A model generated the notes under the pieces. It was not told the DNA's origin. It made no database searches and worked only from the letters and a program-made list of their open reading frames with translations. A stretch of 22,545 nucleotides of DNA, taken from assembly GCF_938030685.1 (NCBI RefSeq), contig NZ_CALHHX010000202.1:1-22545 (forward strand). Direction: 5' to 3'. How positions within the stretch are numbered: the stretch's first letter is position 1; each line of letters opens with the position of its first letter. A program made the position numbers and the translations under genes. Below, one piece after another: positions 8,112 to 16,328 of this stretch. Origin of the DNA: an uncultured Campylobacter sp. (GTDB taxonomy: Bacteria > Campylobacterota > Campylobacteria > Campylobacterales > Campylobacteraceae).

Positions 8112-8603
8112 ACGAGGCTAAATTTAAAACGCAGGCCGGATTTTGCGCGACGATGTTTAAATTCGCGCGCGCTATTTAATCCGCGCCTGCGCAATGCGGC
8201 GCTCACATGAAGGTTTAAATTTACGCTACGTCGCGCACAAAAACCTCGCGCTTAATTAAGGCGAACTCAAATTTAAAGTAAAAGTTATTTAAAATTTAAG
8301 CCCGTTTTGCCTTTGCAGAATTTTATTTATGGCACCTCGACGGAGCGCCCCGCTCGGCCCTCTTTAAATCCTCGCTTCAAGATGAAACAATCTCAAATGC
8401 GCTTAAATTTTATCTTTGCTCTTTAACCTCCGCTTCAAATTTAATCACTCTTTGGCTCCGTTTTATTTTGTACTGATTCAAATCTCCTCGCAGCGCATAA
8501 TAAGTCGTCAAATTTCATCAAAATTTTAAAAACGGCTATAAATTAAGCGATAAAGAGTTCGCCTAAAAAGGATATATTTTATTTCTATTTACTGTTTAGG
8601 TAG
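8112..8603. other. Gene-free stretch before the candidate small RNA
   Basis: About 490 bases with no supported coding frame. It contains many AAATTT-type words and no U-tailed hairpin obviously ending the upstream DUF1508 unit. From 8604 a promoter and small-RNA unit begin (listed separately). Confidence 0.5.
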
Positions 8604-8609
8604 TATAAT
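8604..8609 (+). promoter_or_regulatory. -10 box of the candidate small RNA
   Basis: A perfect TATAAT preceded by TAG and a T-rich tract (TTTTATTTCTATTTACTGTTT), the composition of a strong Campylobacter sigma-70 promoter. Transcription would start near 8614-8617, about 33 bases before the terminator stem. Confidence 0.65.
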
Positions 8610-8613
8610 CATC

Positions 8614-8680
8614 CTTGTCCGACAAGATAAAACCTCCTTTTTGTATGAAGCCCGAGTTTAAAAGCTCGGGCTTTTTTTAT
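8614..8680 (+). ncRNA. Candidate small RNA with anti-Shine-Dalgarno-like CCUCC
   Basis: Between a perfect -10 box and a strong intrinsic terminator lies a short transcript of roughly 65 bases with no reading frame. Its parts are a 5' mini-hairpin (CTTGT, CCG loop, ACAAG; 8614-8626), an unpaired AT-rich segment containing CCTCC at 8633-8637, and the terminator hairpin. CCUCC is complementary to the GGAGG of ribosome sites, the classic seed of a small RNA that blocks translation. The following gene, moaC, has its own TATAAT after the terminator, so this is not simply its leader, although an attenuated moaC leader remains an alternative. No known family was recognised. Confidence 0.55.
8648..8680 (+). 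terminator. Strong Rho-independent terminator
   Basis: A 9-bp stem AAGCCCGAG (8648-8656) / CTCGGGCTT (8665-8673) with an 8-base loop, running into seven or more T residues. The U-run lies only on the plus-strand side, so it terminates plus-strand transcription, that is, the candidate small RNA. It is the clearest terminator in the window. Confidence 0.9.
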
Positions 8681-8694
8681 GCCCGAAATTCTGC

Positions 8695-8700
8695 TATAAT
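8695..8700 (+). promoter_or_regulatory. -10 box for moaC
   Basis: An extended TGC-TATAAT lies 26 bases before the moaC ATG and after the terminator. It leaves a short leader holding AAGGA as the ribosome site, so moaC appears to be transcribed independently of the upstream small-RNA unit. Confidence 0.6.
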
Positions 8701-8726
8701 CCCGCCAAAAACTGCAAGGAAATTTT

Positions 8727-9197
8727 ATGCTTTCACATATCGACGAAAACAATATGCCCCGCATGGTAGATGTCGGCGCTAAGGACGATAGCGAGCGTGT
8801 AGCCACTGCTAGCGGCATCATACGAATGAGTGCGGAGGCGTTTGCCGCCGTCAAGCAAAACACTGCCAAAAAAGGCCCCGTGCTTCAAACCGCCGTCGTT
8901 GCCGCGATAATGGGCGCTAAAAAGACGAGCGAACTCATACCAATGACCCATCCGCTTACGATTACTTCGATTAAAACCGATATTGAGGAGCTTGCGAGCG
9001 AATGCGCGTTTAAGCTTTTCGTAACTGTAAAAATCACCGGCAAAACCGGCGTCGAGATGGAGGCGCTAACGGGCGTGAGCGTGGGGCTGCTGACGATTTA
9101 CGATATGCTAAAAGCGATAGATAAGTCGATGCAGATCACGGATGTAGTGCTGCAGCGCAAAGAAGGAGGCAAAAGTGGCGTGTATACTAGGAGCTGA
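8727..9197 (+). CDS. moaC: MoaC, cyclic pyranopterin monophosphate synthase
   Basis: Second step of molybdenum cofactor synthesis: it converts the MoaA product 3',8-cyclo-7,8-dihydro-GTP to cyclic pyranopterin monophosphate. Length is 156 aa, as usual for MoaC. Conserved features visible are the lysine before Gly-Pro-Val (Lys49, matching E. coli Lys51), ELIPMTHPL (69-77), GVEMEALTGVSVGLLT (108-123) and YDMLKAIDK with Asp126 and Lys129, which match the catalytic Asp128 and Lys131 of E. coli. It is a cytoplasmic hexamer in known members. The product is needed by the TorA-type molybdoenzyme at the other end of this window. It heads a three-gene unit and overlaps the next gene by 23 bases. Confidence 0.97.
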   Translation: MLSHIDENNMPRMVDVGAKDDSERVATASGIIRMSAEAFAAVKQNTAKKGPVLQTAVVAAIMGAKKTSELIPMTHPLTITSIKTDIEELASECAFKLFVTVKITGKTGVEMEALTGVSVGLLTIYDMLKAIDKSMQITDVVLQRKEGGKSGVYTRS

Positions 9198-9435
9198 AAA
9201 GCCAAAAATCGACTATCCGCTCTTCTGGGAATATAAAATTATCCTGGACGCAAGCACCCAAAAGCGCGAGCAGATCGATGAAATTTTAAAGGGCGAAAAT
9301 TACAAAATAGACTTTTCGCGCTTTTCAAACGGCGGCAAATATATGAGCTTCAACGTAAGCGTTTTCGTCAAGGACGACTTACATCGAAACGAAATTTTCG
9401 AGCGCTTAAAAGCCCACTTTAAATATGTATTGTGA
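9175..9435 (+). CDS. DUF493 (HP0495/YbeD-like) small protein
   Basis: An 86-aa cytoplasmic protein with a ferredoxin-like alpha-beta fold pattern: a PLFWEYKIILDA strand, a helix, KYMSFNVSVFV, then an EIFERLKAH helix. This matches the HP0495/DUF493 family of Helicobacter and Campylobacter. The start is GTG at 9175, set by AAGGAGG five bases upstream; it overlaps the end of moaC by 23 bases, indicating translational coupling. The next gene begins close behind. The molecular function is unknown; in enterobacteria the relative YbeD sits with lipoate genes, but nothing here points to lipoate. Confidence 0.88.
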   Translation: MACILGAEKPKIDYPLFWEYKIILDASTQKREQIDEILKGENYKIDFSRFSNGGKYMSFNVSVFVKDDLHRNEIFERLKAHFKYVL

Positions 9436-9446
9436 CAGGAGATGAA

Positions 9447-10706
9447 ATGAAAGAAGCAATAATCAAAAAATTCGGCGCCGATCTCGCGCAAATTTCACAA
9501 GCCGAGCTGGCCTCATATGTGCAAGAGCTCGCCTTGCAAGAAGCCACGAAGGCTTTGTGTGAGCTTGACGACGAGAGTAAAAGCGCCAAAAGCACGCAAT
9601 TAATCCTAGACTTCGCAGCCGAGTTAAAAGACGCGGGCGCGCTTAGCGATGAGACGGCAGAAGCCCTACTTAACGGCGTTAAAAAGGCGCTGTGCGACGA
9701 GGACGAGCAGGCTCTTTACAAGCTCATCTACGACTACGACGATCTGCGCAAAAAGATCGCTTGTAAGCAAAAGGCGATTAAAACCCTTGTTTTGCGCAGC
9801 TACGACGATCTGGATACCGCGCTGCAAAACGCAAGCGAAACAGAAGCAAAAGAGCACATAGGCGCGGCGCTACAGCAAGCGATTGCGAGTAAACTACCGC
9901 TTGCGGACGTGCTGAAAGAAGCGAGCGAACTGGCCTTCATAAGCGTGCTCGAAAGCGGCACCGACATCGAGGACACCGCACACGAGACGGCGAAAAACAT
10001 CGCATTTTCGGCTATAGGCGACGGGGAATTTACGAAATTCCGTACAAAAGAAATTTCAAAAATCATCATAAATCGCGCGATTTTCGTCGCAAACGAGAGC
10101 AAAAATACAGCCTCTGCGCTGATTAGAGGCGCGATTTTAGGCTGCTACGACGGCATAAACAAAGCCGCCGAAAGATACCGCGACGAGCTAAGTTTCTCGC
10201 CAGCAAGCGACGCGCAGAGCCTAGAGAACGAAAGGCTTCAAATTTCGCAGATGAGCGAGCTATTTAGCGCCGTGCTAAGCGACGCGGTCGCAAGCTCGGA
10301 GGAGCCCGCTAAAAGCGAAATCGCCAAGATCGCCGATGAAGAATTCGGAGGCTATTTGGCTAAATTTAGAAAAATTTCAAGCGATCTTGCCGAGCAACTA
10401 AGCGCCAAAATCGGCGAGATCGAGCTTGGCGAGCGCGCAAAAAAGGCGAGCGCCAAAGCGCGCGAAATCACTCAAGAACTAAGCCAAAAAAGCGCCAAAA
10501 TCATCGAAAACCTCGATCTGGACGAGAAGCTCGACGCAATCAAAAAAGAGCTTAGCGAATTTGAAAAGAAAATGAGCCAAAAATTTGCCGAGCTAAAAAG
10601 CTCCGACGTCGCTAAAAACGTAAGCGAAAGGGCGCGCGAGATGAGCGCTAAGGCTTACGAGGCCGCAAAAGAGACGATCGCCAAGCTAAAGTCCAAAAAG
10701 GACTAA
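9447..10706 (+). CDS. Long helical hypothetical protein of the moaC operon
   Basis: A protein of 419 aa, strongly alpha-helical and rich in Ala, Glu, Lys, Ser and Asp, with no signal peptide or membrane segment. Its last 130 residues are a heptad-like run (repeated AKxREI/SAKI/LSEFEKK) suggesting a coiled coil or an amphipathic repeat as in LEA or apolipoprotein-like proteins. I place the start at 9447 because AGGAG lies six bases upstream; a GTG at 9432 would overlap the DUF493 gene but lacks its own ribosome site. Gene order moaC - DUF493 - this protein is the same as I recall for Cj0252-Cj0254 of C. jejuni, so it is conserved but uncharacterised. No direct role in cofactor synthesis is visible. 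Confidence 0.85.
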   Translation: MKEAIIKKFGADLAQISQAELASYVQELALQEATKALCELDDESKSAKSTQLILDFAAELKDAGALSDETAEALLNGVKKALCDEDEQALYKLIYDYDDLRKKIACKQKAIKTLVLRSYDDLDTALQNASETEAKEHIGAALQQAIASKLPLADVLKEASELAFISVLESGTDIEDTAHETAKNIAFSAIGDGEFTKFRTKEISKIIINRAIFVANESKNTASALIRGAILGCYDGINKAAERYRDELSFSPASDAQSLENERLQISQMSELFSAVLSDAVASSEEPAKSEIAKIADEEFGGYLAKFRKISSDLAEQLSAKIGEIELGERAKKASAKAREITQELSQKSAKIIENLDLDEKLDAIKKELSEFEKKMSQKFAELKSSDVAKNVSERAREMSAKAYEAAKETIAKLKSKKD

Positions 10707-11795
10707 ATGGGCGCCGCAGGCGCAAAATCCCTAGCGGTAAACACTCAGCGCTCACTGCTTTGCGCTGCAAAATTTACTAGCATGCCTTAAAGCTCGTGTG
10801 CCCTAAAAGAAAGGAGCTTTCGTTAGAGTTTGCGAGGCCTGCGCAGAATTCTTTATGCGCTTTAACAGCGCTGTAAAATTCCATGCCGATAAAGAATTTT
10901 ACGAATTTTGCATAACTAAATTTAGATGCGCGCTGCAAAATTCCGTGCCGCCAAAAATCCTACGGCGATGCGAGACCCCGGTCCAACCAAATCTTGCCGC
11001 AGTGATAAAATTCTAAGTGCAAAATTTTATAGCTGTCAGAGCATATATAAAATTCCAAAAACGGCGCGGATTTTTAAGCTTGAAATTTCATCGCGTAGAT
11101 TTGCGTAGCAGAATTTTAAAATTCTAAACGCGTAAAATTTTAAAATTCCATCCAAAATGATACGGCGTGGTTTGCAGTTTGAAATTTTATCCCGACGCGC
11201 GCAAATGAAATTTCGCGAGATAAATTCTACGAAAAGGCGTCTTGGCGTTTGGCATTTCTACGATCATTTTCACTGCAGCGTAAGATGCGATGTGAGGAGC
11301 TACCACTAAGCTAACAATTAGAATTTTACGTTGCAAAGATTAGCGCGACTCATCTCGAATCATAGCGACATCCGAACCCATTTTATCGCACGATTTAATC
11401 GCATAAATTTTAAACCGATCTTGCTGCGCCCGGGCCGAGCGCCTGGTGTAAATAAAATTCTACCGGATTTATCGTTGCGTAAATTTAAAACCGCGCTCCC
11501 GCTCTATTTGGGCGCAGAGGCGCCTTATTTATACAACGTCGCACTTGGATTTGGATAAATCCACTACTTTCACACAGCAATGCCTCGTTTACGCCACGAT
11601 AAAATTCTGCGAAATCTCCGCTAAATTTTATCCCTAAATTACAAAGCCTAATTCTATTTTAAAGACGACGGGTGTTCTTAAATTTCACGGCAAATTCCAA
11701 ATAGATCGCGCCTGCAAAATCCGGCAATCCAAAATAAAATTCTAAAAATTTAACCAAATTTCGCTAAAATCGCCGCAAAATTCCAAGGAGAAAAG
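10707..11795. other. Long gene-free, AT-word-rich stretch
   Basis: Almost 1.1 kb with no supported gene on either strand; the few short frames lack ribosome sites and encode compositionally odd peptides. It is crowded with AAAATTC, GAATTTTA and AAATTT words. A 21-base imperfect direct repeat (GCGCTGTAAAATTCCATGCCG form) occurs at 10868-10888 and 10930-10950 with two transitions between copies. A -10-like box for the next gene lies at its right end. It may be eroded former coding DNA, but no identifiable remnant is seen. Confidence 0.55.
11765..11770 (+). promoter_or_regulatory. Possible -10 box for the M48 protease
   Basis: TAAAAT, one mismatch from consensus, 26 bases before the start codon, with AAGGAG (11785-11790) as the ribosome site in between. 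Because such AT words are frequent here, the call is tentative. Confidence 0.35.
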
Positions 11796-12605
11796 ATGAA
11801 AAAATTAGCTCTTTTAATATCCTTTGCTGCGATGATGATTTTTACCGGCTGCGCGAGCACCACGCAAGGCGGCGCCGTAGGCATCGATCGCTCGCAATTC
11901 ATCACCGTAAGCGAAGCTGAAATGGATCAAAGTGCCGCGCTTGCCTACAAGCAAATTACTGCCCAAGCAAACGCCAAGCACGTCCTAAATACCGATAAAA
12001 AGCTAACTGATCGTGTTAGAGGCATCTCGAGGCGCCTAATAGCTCAAGTAGGCGCATTCCGCAAAGACGCACTAAAATGGAACTGGCAGGTAAACGTAAT
12101 CAACGACCCTACGATCAATGCTTGGTGTATGCCTGGCGGTCGCATCGTCGTATATACGGGCATCATCGAAAAGCTTAAGCTTACCGATGCCGAGCTGGCT
12201 GCTATTTTGGGGCACGAGATGTCGCACGCATTGCGCGAACACAGTCGCGAGCGAGCCTCGACTGAACAGATGAAAGATGTCGGTATCGCCGTAGCAAGCT
12301 CTGCAGCAGGGCTTGGAGATCTGGGCTCAGCGGCTTTGAACATGGCGGCTCAATACACATTCACACTGCCGTTTTCGCGCACGCATGAGACGGAGGCCGA
12401 TCTGATGGGCGTTGAGCTGATGGCGCGCGCAGGATACGATCCAAGGGCAGCGATAAACGTCTGGGAGAAGATGAACAAGCTAAATGAGAGCCATCCGCTT
12501 AAATTTATGTCCACGCACCCTTCAAACGACGATCGCATCGCCGATCTAAAAGAGGTGATGCCGAAAGTCTTGCCGCTTTACGAGGCCGCCACAAGAAATA
12601 GATAG
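11796..12605 (+). CDS. M48 family zinc metalloprotease lipoprotein
   Basis: A 269-aa membrane-attached metalloprotease of the LoiP/YcaL/YggG type, facing the periplasm. Residues 1-18 are a lipoprotein signal peptide ending at Cys19 (IFTGC). The zinc site is HEMSH at 140-144 (His140, Glu141, His144), with the third ligand Glu198 in SRTHETEAD (the family SRxxExxAD motif). The segment NAWCMPGGRIVVYTGI (108-123) is also conserved in the family, as is THPSNDDRI near the C-terminus. These proteases act in quality control of outer membrane and periplasmic proteins. The start is fixed by AAGGAG. It stands alone, with a hairpin directly after its stop codon. Confidence 0.95.
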   Translation: MKKLALLISFAAMMIFTGCASTTQGGAVGIDRSQFITVSEAEMDQSAALAYKQITAQANAKHVLNTDKKLTDRVRGISRRLIAQVGAFRKDALKWNWQVNVINDPTINAWCMPGGRIVVYTGIIEKLKLTDAELAAILGHEMSHALREHSRERASTEQMKDVGIAVASSAAGLGDLGSAALNMAAQYTFTLPFSRTHETEADLMGVELMARAGYDPRAAINVWEKMNKLNESHPLKFMSTHPSNDDRIADLKEVMPKVLPLYEAATRNR

Positions 12606-12630
12606 TCTTGCGATTTAAAATTTCGCAAGA
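12606..12630 (+). terminator. Hairpin after the M48 protease gene
   Basis: An 8-bp perfect stem TCTTGCGA (12606-12613) / TCGCAAGA (12623-12630) with a 9-base AT loop begins one base after the TAG stop. The following sequence (GTTTGC) is only weakly U-rich, so termination efficiency is uncertain. Confidence 0.5.
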
Positions 12631-12858
12631 GTTTGCGCGCTGAGGTTTTTTAAGTAGCAGGTTTTATCGTCGCATTTAAATTTCTCAATGGGCTTGCGCA
12701 CAGCGCTAGGATTATCCGCCGCCGCGCCAAAGCTCTATCGCGATAGAATCTCGCCGCGACAAAGGCCTGCCGCAGCGCGAAATTTTAAATTACCGCAAAA
12801 TTCTACGCACGGGCGCGAGGCATTTTCCACGCCTTTTGGATTTTAAAGCGTTTTTAGA

Positions 12859-12864
12859 TATAAT
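12859..12864 (+). promoter_or_regulatory. -10 box for the CNNM/CorC gene
   Basis: A perfect TATAAT with T-rich flanks, 39 bases before the TTG start. The leader carries AAAGGA (12889-12894) as the ribosome site. Confidence 0.6.
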
Positions 12865-12902
12865 CATAAATATTTATTTTTAAATTTCAAAGGATAAAAA
12901 AT

Positions 12903-14240
12903 TTGGACACGGACAGTTCGGTTTTAATGTTAGTTTTAGCTTTTGTATTCATCTTTATGAATGCTTTTTTTGTTCTTTCGGAATTCTCAATCGTCAAAGT
13001 AAGAAAGTCTCGCCTCGAAGAGCTTATCAAGGATAAAATTCCAAACGCAAAGCTCGCTTTTAAAATTTCAAACTCCCTAGACACCTACCTCAGCGCCACA
13101 CAGCTAGGCATCACGATAAGTTCGCTCGCCCTCGGCTGGATCGGCGAGCCCGCGGTATCAAGACTGATCGAGCTGCCACTAAGATCCATCGGCATAGGCG
13201 GCGGAGCGGCGGCGCATACGATCGCCTTCGTCATATCTTTTACGCTCGTTACGCTATTTCACGTCGTGCTCGGCGAGCTGGTGCCAAAATCCATCGCTAT
13301 TGCCAAAACCGAGAAGATCGTGCTTTTTATCTCCAGACCGCTTCATATTTTTTGGATTATGTTTTTTCCGATCATAAAAGCGTTTGACTTCATCGCTGCC
13401 GTCTCGCTTAAAATCATCGGCGTAAAGCCTGCCAAAGAGAGCGAGCTTGCGCTTTCGGACGAAGAGATCAAAATCATCGCGAGCGAGAGCCTAAAAGGTG
13501 GTGTGCTCGATAGCCTAGAGACCGAGATCATCAAAAACGCCGTCGATTTCAGCGACACGGTCGCCAAAGAGATAATGACGCCGAGGCGCGATCTAGTTTG
13601 CCTAAATAAGCAAAAAAGCTACGATGAAAACTACGCAACCGTATTGCAGTCGAAATTTACGCGCTTTCCATATATCGACGGCAGCAAAGATAACGTCCTA
13701 GGCCTCATCCACATCCGCGACATCATCCAGCAAAAGGGAGATAAAAGCTTCGATAAGATCGTGCGCAAGCTCATCATCGTGCCTGAAAACAGCCCGATCT
13801 CTAAAATTTTACCTATGATGAATAAGCAGCGCATTTTTGCCGCGCTCGTCATCGACGAATACGGCGGTACTGCGGGATTTTTGACGATGGAAGACATCAT
13901 AGAAGAAATTTTTGGCGACATCAACGACGAGCACGACGCGAATGCACAAAATTTCAAACGTATCGACGAGAACACCTTTGAGTTTAGAGGGCGTTTCGAG
14001 ATCGAAGGCGTCGAGGAGGTTATGGGCATTGACTTTGATGAGGAGACCGAGCAGCTAACGATCGGCGGCTACGTCTTTAATCTCTTCGGCAGCCTACCTG
14101 AAATCGGCGATAAAATAAGCGATGAAAACTGCGACTATGAAGTGCTGCGAATGGATGGCACAAGAGTTTCACTCGTAAAAGCGATCAAAAAAGCAGTCGC
14201 GCAGCCCCAAGAAAATGAAGAAGCTGAGAAAAATAACTAA
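12903..14240 (+). CDS. CNNM/CBS/CorC-HlyC family membrane protein
   Basis: A 445-aa inner-membrane protein of the group loosely called hemolysin-like or CorB/CorC, whose members are linked to magnesium or cobalt transport. Domains in order: CNNM (DUF21) with N-terminal membrane helices at about 6-28, 60-80, 104-126 and 138-172, including the conserved GELVPKS (124-130); paired CBS domains from EIMTPRRD (223) to about 340, with IDEYGGTAGFLTMEDIIEEIFGDI marking the end of the second; and a C-terminal CorC/HlyC domain of about 80 residues. The start codon is TTG at 12903, supported by AAAGGA eight bases upstream; this start yields the expected membrane helix. The tail is charged. Substrate is not visible from the sequence. 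Confidence 0.93.
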   Translation: MDTDSSVLMLVLAFVFIFMNAFFVLSEFSIVKVRKSRLEELIKDKIPNAKLAFKISNSLDTYLSATQLGITISSLALGWIGEPAVSRLIELPLRSIGIGGGAAAHTIAFVISFTLVTLFHVVLGELVPKSIAIAKTEKIVLFISRPLHIFWIMFFPIIKAFDFIAAVSLKIIGVKPAKESELALSDEEIKIIASESLKGGVLDSLETEIIKNAVDFSDTVAKEIMTPRRDLVCLNKQKSYDENYATVLQSKFTRFPYIDGSKDNVLGLIHIRDIIQQKGDKSFDKIVRKLIIVPENSPISKILPMMNKQRIFAALVIDEYGGTAGFLTMEDIIEEIFGDINDEHDANAQNFKRIDENTFEFRGRFEIEGVEEVMGIDFDEETEQLTIGGYVFNLFGSLPEIGDKISDENCDYEVLRMDGTRVSLVKAIKKAVAQPQENEEAEKNN

Positions 14241-14890
14241 GCCAAAGTATGGGTTAATAAATTTCACTCTGCGATGCTGCGTGCCGGAAATTTCAAACAT
14301 GCTGCCACTTGCGACGCTCTCAATCCCCATATAGGGCAAAAATTTATTCACCGCTCCCACATAGATGCCCTAATAGCGAGCACAGGAATGCCCGCCGCCC
14401 TGTAGGGTTTATAAAAGTGCTATTTATAAGTCCTCTTCATATTACAAACAAAAGGCGAAATTCTACCGCGAAAATTCTGCCAGAGCGACGCTAGATAGAA
14501 TTTCTTGATGAGCCTATTTTTAAATTTTGCGAGATCGTAGATTTTAAAAATTTCAAAATTTTGCGGAATTTTAAAATTCTAATTGATCTAAATTTCTCGC
14601 CTAACTTAAATATCAAGCCCCACTACAAGCCAAGACCAAGCGAATTTTAAAGCCAAAGCCTAAGCGCAAAATTTTCTAAAATTATAAAGATAAAATTTTA
14701 CCGCGCAGTATCGCAGAATTAACTCTATCGATTTTGATCATAAAATTACGCTAATCCTGCTTTAAAACTTCGCAATTTTAAATTCTAAAAATTCCTAAGT
14801 AATCAAATCGGCACGCCTTAAAATTCCGCATAAATAAATCTTAAATTCCTTTTTGCTACCATAACGAAAATTTTTCGCACGGATGGCTTT
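14241..14890. other. Gene-free stretch
   Basis: About 650 bases with no supported gene. It is dominated by AAAATTTT, GAATTT and AAATTT words from about 14510 onwards. A frame on the minus strand overlaps the end of the CNNM gene but looks like an antisense shadow. No clear -10 box or terminator was found; the NSS transporter's promoter must lie at the right end but is not distinct. Confidence 0.5.
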
Positions 14891-16204
14891 ATGACAAAAC
14901 ACAAATTCTCATCGCGTTGGGCTTTTATCATCGCTTGCGTGGGCTCCGCCGTAGGTATGGCAAATGTCTGGGGCTTCCCTTATAAACTCGGCACGAACGG
15001 CGGCGGCGCATTTTTGCTAATTTACGTTTTTTTCGTAGCGCTGTTTTCATACGTGGGTCTAAGCGCCGAATACGCGATCGGTCGCCGCGCCAAAACAGGC
15101 ACGCTAGGCTCATACGAATACGCGTGGAAAAGCCGCGGACTGGGCGCTATTGGTAAGGTTATCGGCTGGCTACCGCTTGCCGGTTCGATGTGTATCGCAG
15201 TGGGCTATGCCGTCATCATCGCCTACGTTCTAAAGGCGCTAGTACAAGCCATAGACGGCTCGCTAATGAGTGAAAATACCGATACGTGGTTCAACTCTTT
15301 TGCCCTGACGCCCTACTCCGTGGTGCCTTATCACTGCATAATCGTCGCAGGCACGTTGCTGACGCTATTTTTCGGCGCCAAAAGCATCGAAAAAACGAAT
15401 AAAATTATGATGCCGCTATTTTTCGTGCTATTTGCGATTTTAGCGGTTAGGGTCGCGACGCTGCAAGGTGCTGCGGGCGGATATGCCTTTCTTTTCGGCG
15501 CCGATTTTACTAAGCTAGCAGATCCGATGGTTTGGATTTCTGCGATGGGACAGGCATTTTTCTCGCTATCTATTACGGGCTCAGGGATGATCGTCTATGG
15601 CGCGTATCTATCCAAGGACGAAGACGTCGTATCTGCGGCGAAAAATACCGCGCTATTTGACACGCTAGCCGCGATGGTAGCTGCGCTAGTGATGATCCCT
15701 GCAGTATTTGCCTACGGAATGGATCCTGCGGCGGGGCCTAAGCTACTTTTCGTAACTCTGCCTAAAATTTTGCAAGATATGGCAGGTGGTAGAATTTTTG
15801 CGGTGATTTTATTTACTGCCGTGATTTTTGGTGGAATTTCATCGCTTCAAAATATGTTCGAAGTAGTTGCCGAATCGCTAATGCATAAGTTTCCAAGGCT
15901 AAGCCGTGCATTCACGCTTGCGCTATTGTGCGCGATCTGCCTTGGTGCGGGCCTTGGTATGGAAGCGATAAGCTCATGGGGACCGTGGATGGATTTCGTA
16001 TCAATTTATATCATTCCGATCGGAGCAGTAATCGGCGCGATATCGTGGTTTTGGGTGATTAAGCGGAATGAAATTTTAGATGAGATCAATCTGGGCGCAG
16101 ATAGGGCTCGCGGCAAGCTCTGGTATGATATCGGGCGCTTTGTCTATGTCCCGCTGGCGCTACTTTTATGCATAATCGCGCTTAGTATGCATATTTCGTT
16201 TTGA
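14891..16204 (+). CDS. NSS-family sodium-dependent transporter
   Basis: A 437-aa multi-spanning inner-membrane symporter of the neurotransmitter:sodium symporter (SNF) family, which imports an amino acid with sodium. The length fits the short bacterial type with about 11 helices. Signature sequence is in the first helix: SRWAFIIACVGSAVGMANVWGFPY with NGGGAFLLIYV after it (8-46). Arg9/Trp10 match the cytoplasmic gate. At Gly28 most members have the extracellular-gate arginine (WRFPY), so this protein has an altered gate, while the acidic partner in the WMDF segment (about 372-375) seems present. Substrate is unknown. The ribosome site is weak (GGATGG). It stands alone on its strand. Confidence 0.92.
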   Translation: MTKHKFSSRWAFIIACVGSAVGMANVWGFPYKLGTNGGGAFLLIYVFFVALFSYVGLSAEYAIGRRAKTGTLGSYEYAWKSRGLGAIGKVIGWLPLAGSMCIAVGYAVIIAYVLKALVQAIDGSLMSENTDTWFNSFALTPYSVVPYHCIIVAGTLLTLFFGAKSIEKTNKIMMPLFFVLFAILAVRVATLQGAAGGYAFLFGADFTKLADPMVWISAMGQAFFSLSITGSGMIVYGAYLSKDEDVVSAAKNTALFDTLAAMVAALVMIPAVFAYGMDPAAGPKLLFVTLPKILQDMAGGRIFAVILFTAVIFGGISSLQNMFEVVAESLMHKFPRLSRAFTLALLCAICLGAGLGMEAISSWGPWMDFVSIYIIPIGAVIGAISWFWVIKRNEILDEINLGADRARGKLWYDIGRFVYVPLALLLCIIALSMHISF

Positions 16205-16278
16205 ACTAAAATCTTTCTAGATTTATAATTAATAGTATTCTCTCATAATGGAGTTTTAGCAAATCACATTTATAAATC

Positions 16279-16313
16279 ATTGCATTATCCATATAAATAA
16301 TGTATAATGCAAT
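16279..16313 (+). promoter_or_regulatory. Promoter/operator of the toxin-antitoxin operon
   Basis: A perfect 10-bp inverted repeat ATTGCATTAT (16279-16288) / ATAATGCAAT (16304-16313) with a 15-base spacer. A third ATAATG half-site (16297-16302) lies in the spacer. The -10 box TATAAT (16303-16308) sits within the right arm, and AAGGAG follows before the antitoxin ATG at 16329. Such a layout is expected for autoregulation by an antitoxin or antitoxin-toxin complex. Confidence 0.75.
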
Positions 16314-16328
16314 CAAAAAGGAGACAAT

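Noticed and set aside
8112..8600. Search for a CRISPR array or tRNA in the spacer
   Set aside because: No regularly spaced repeats and no cloverleaf or T-loop (GGTTCGA-type) sequence were seen here or in other spacers of the window.
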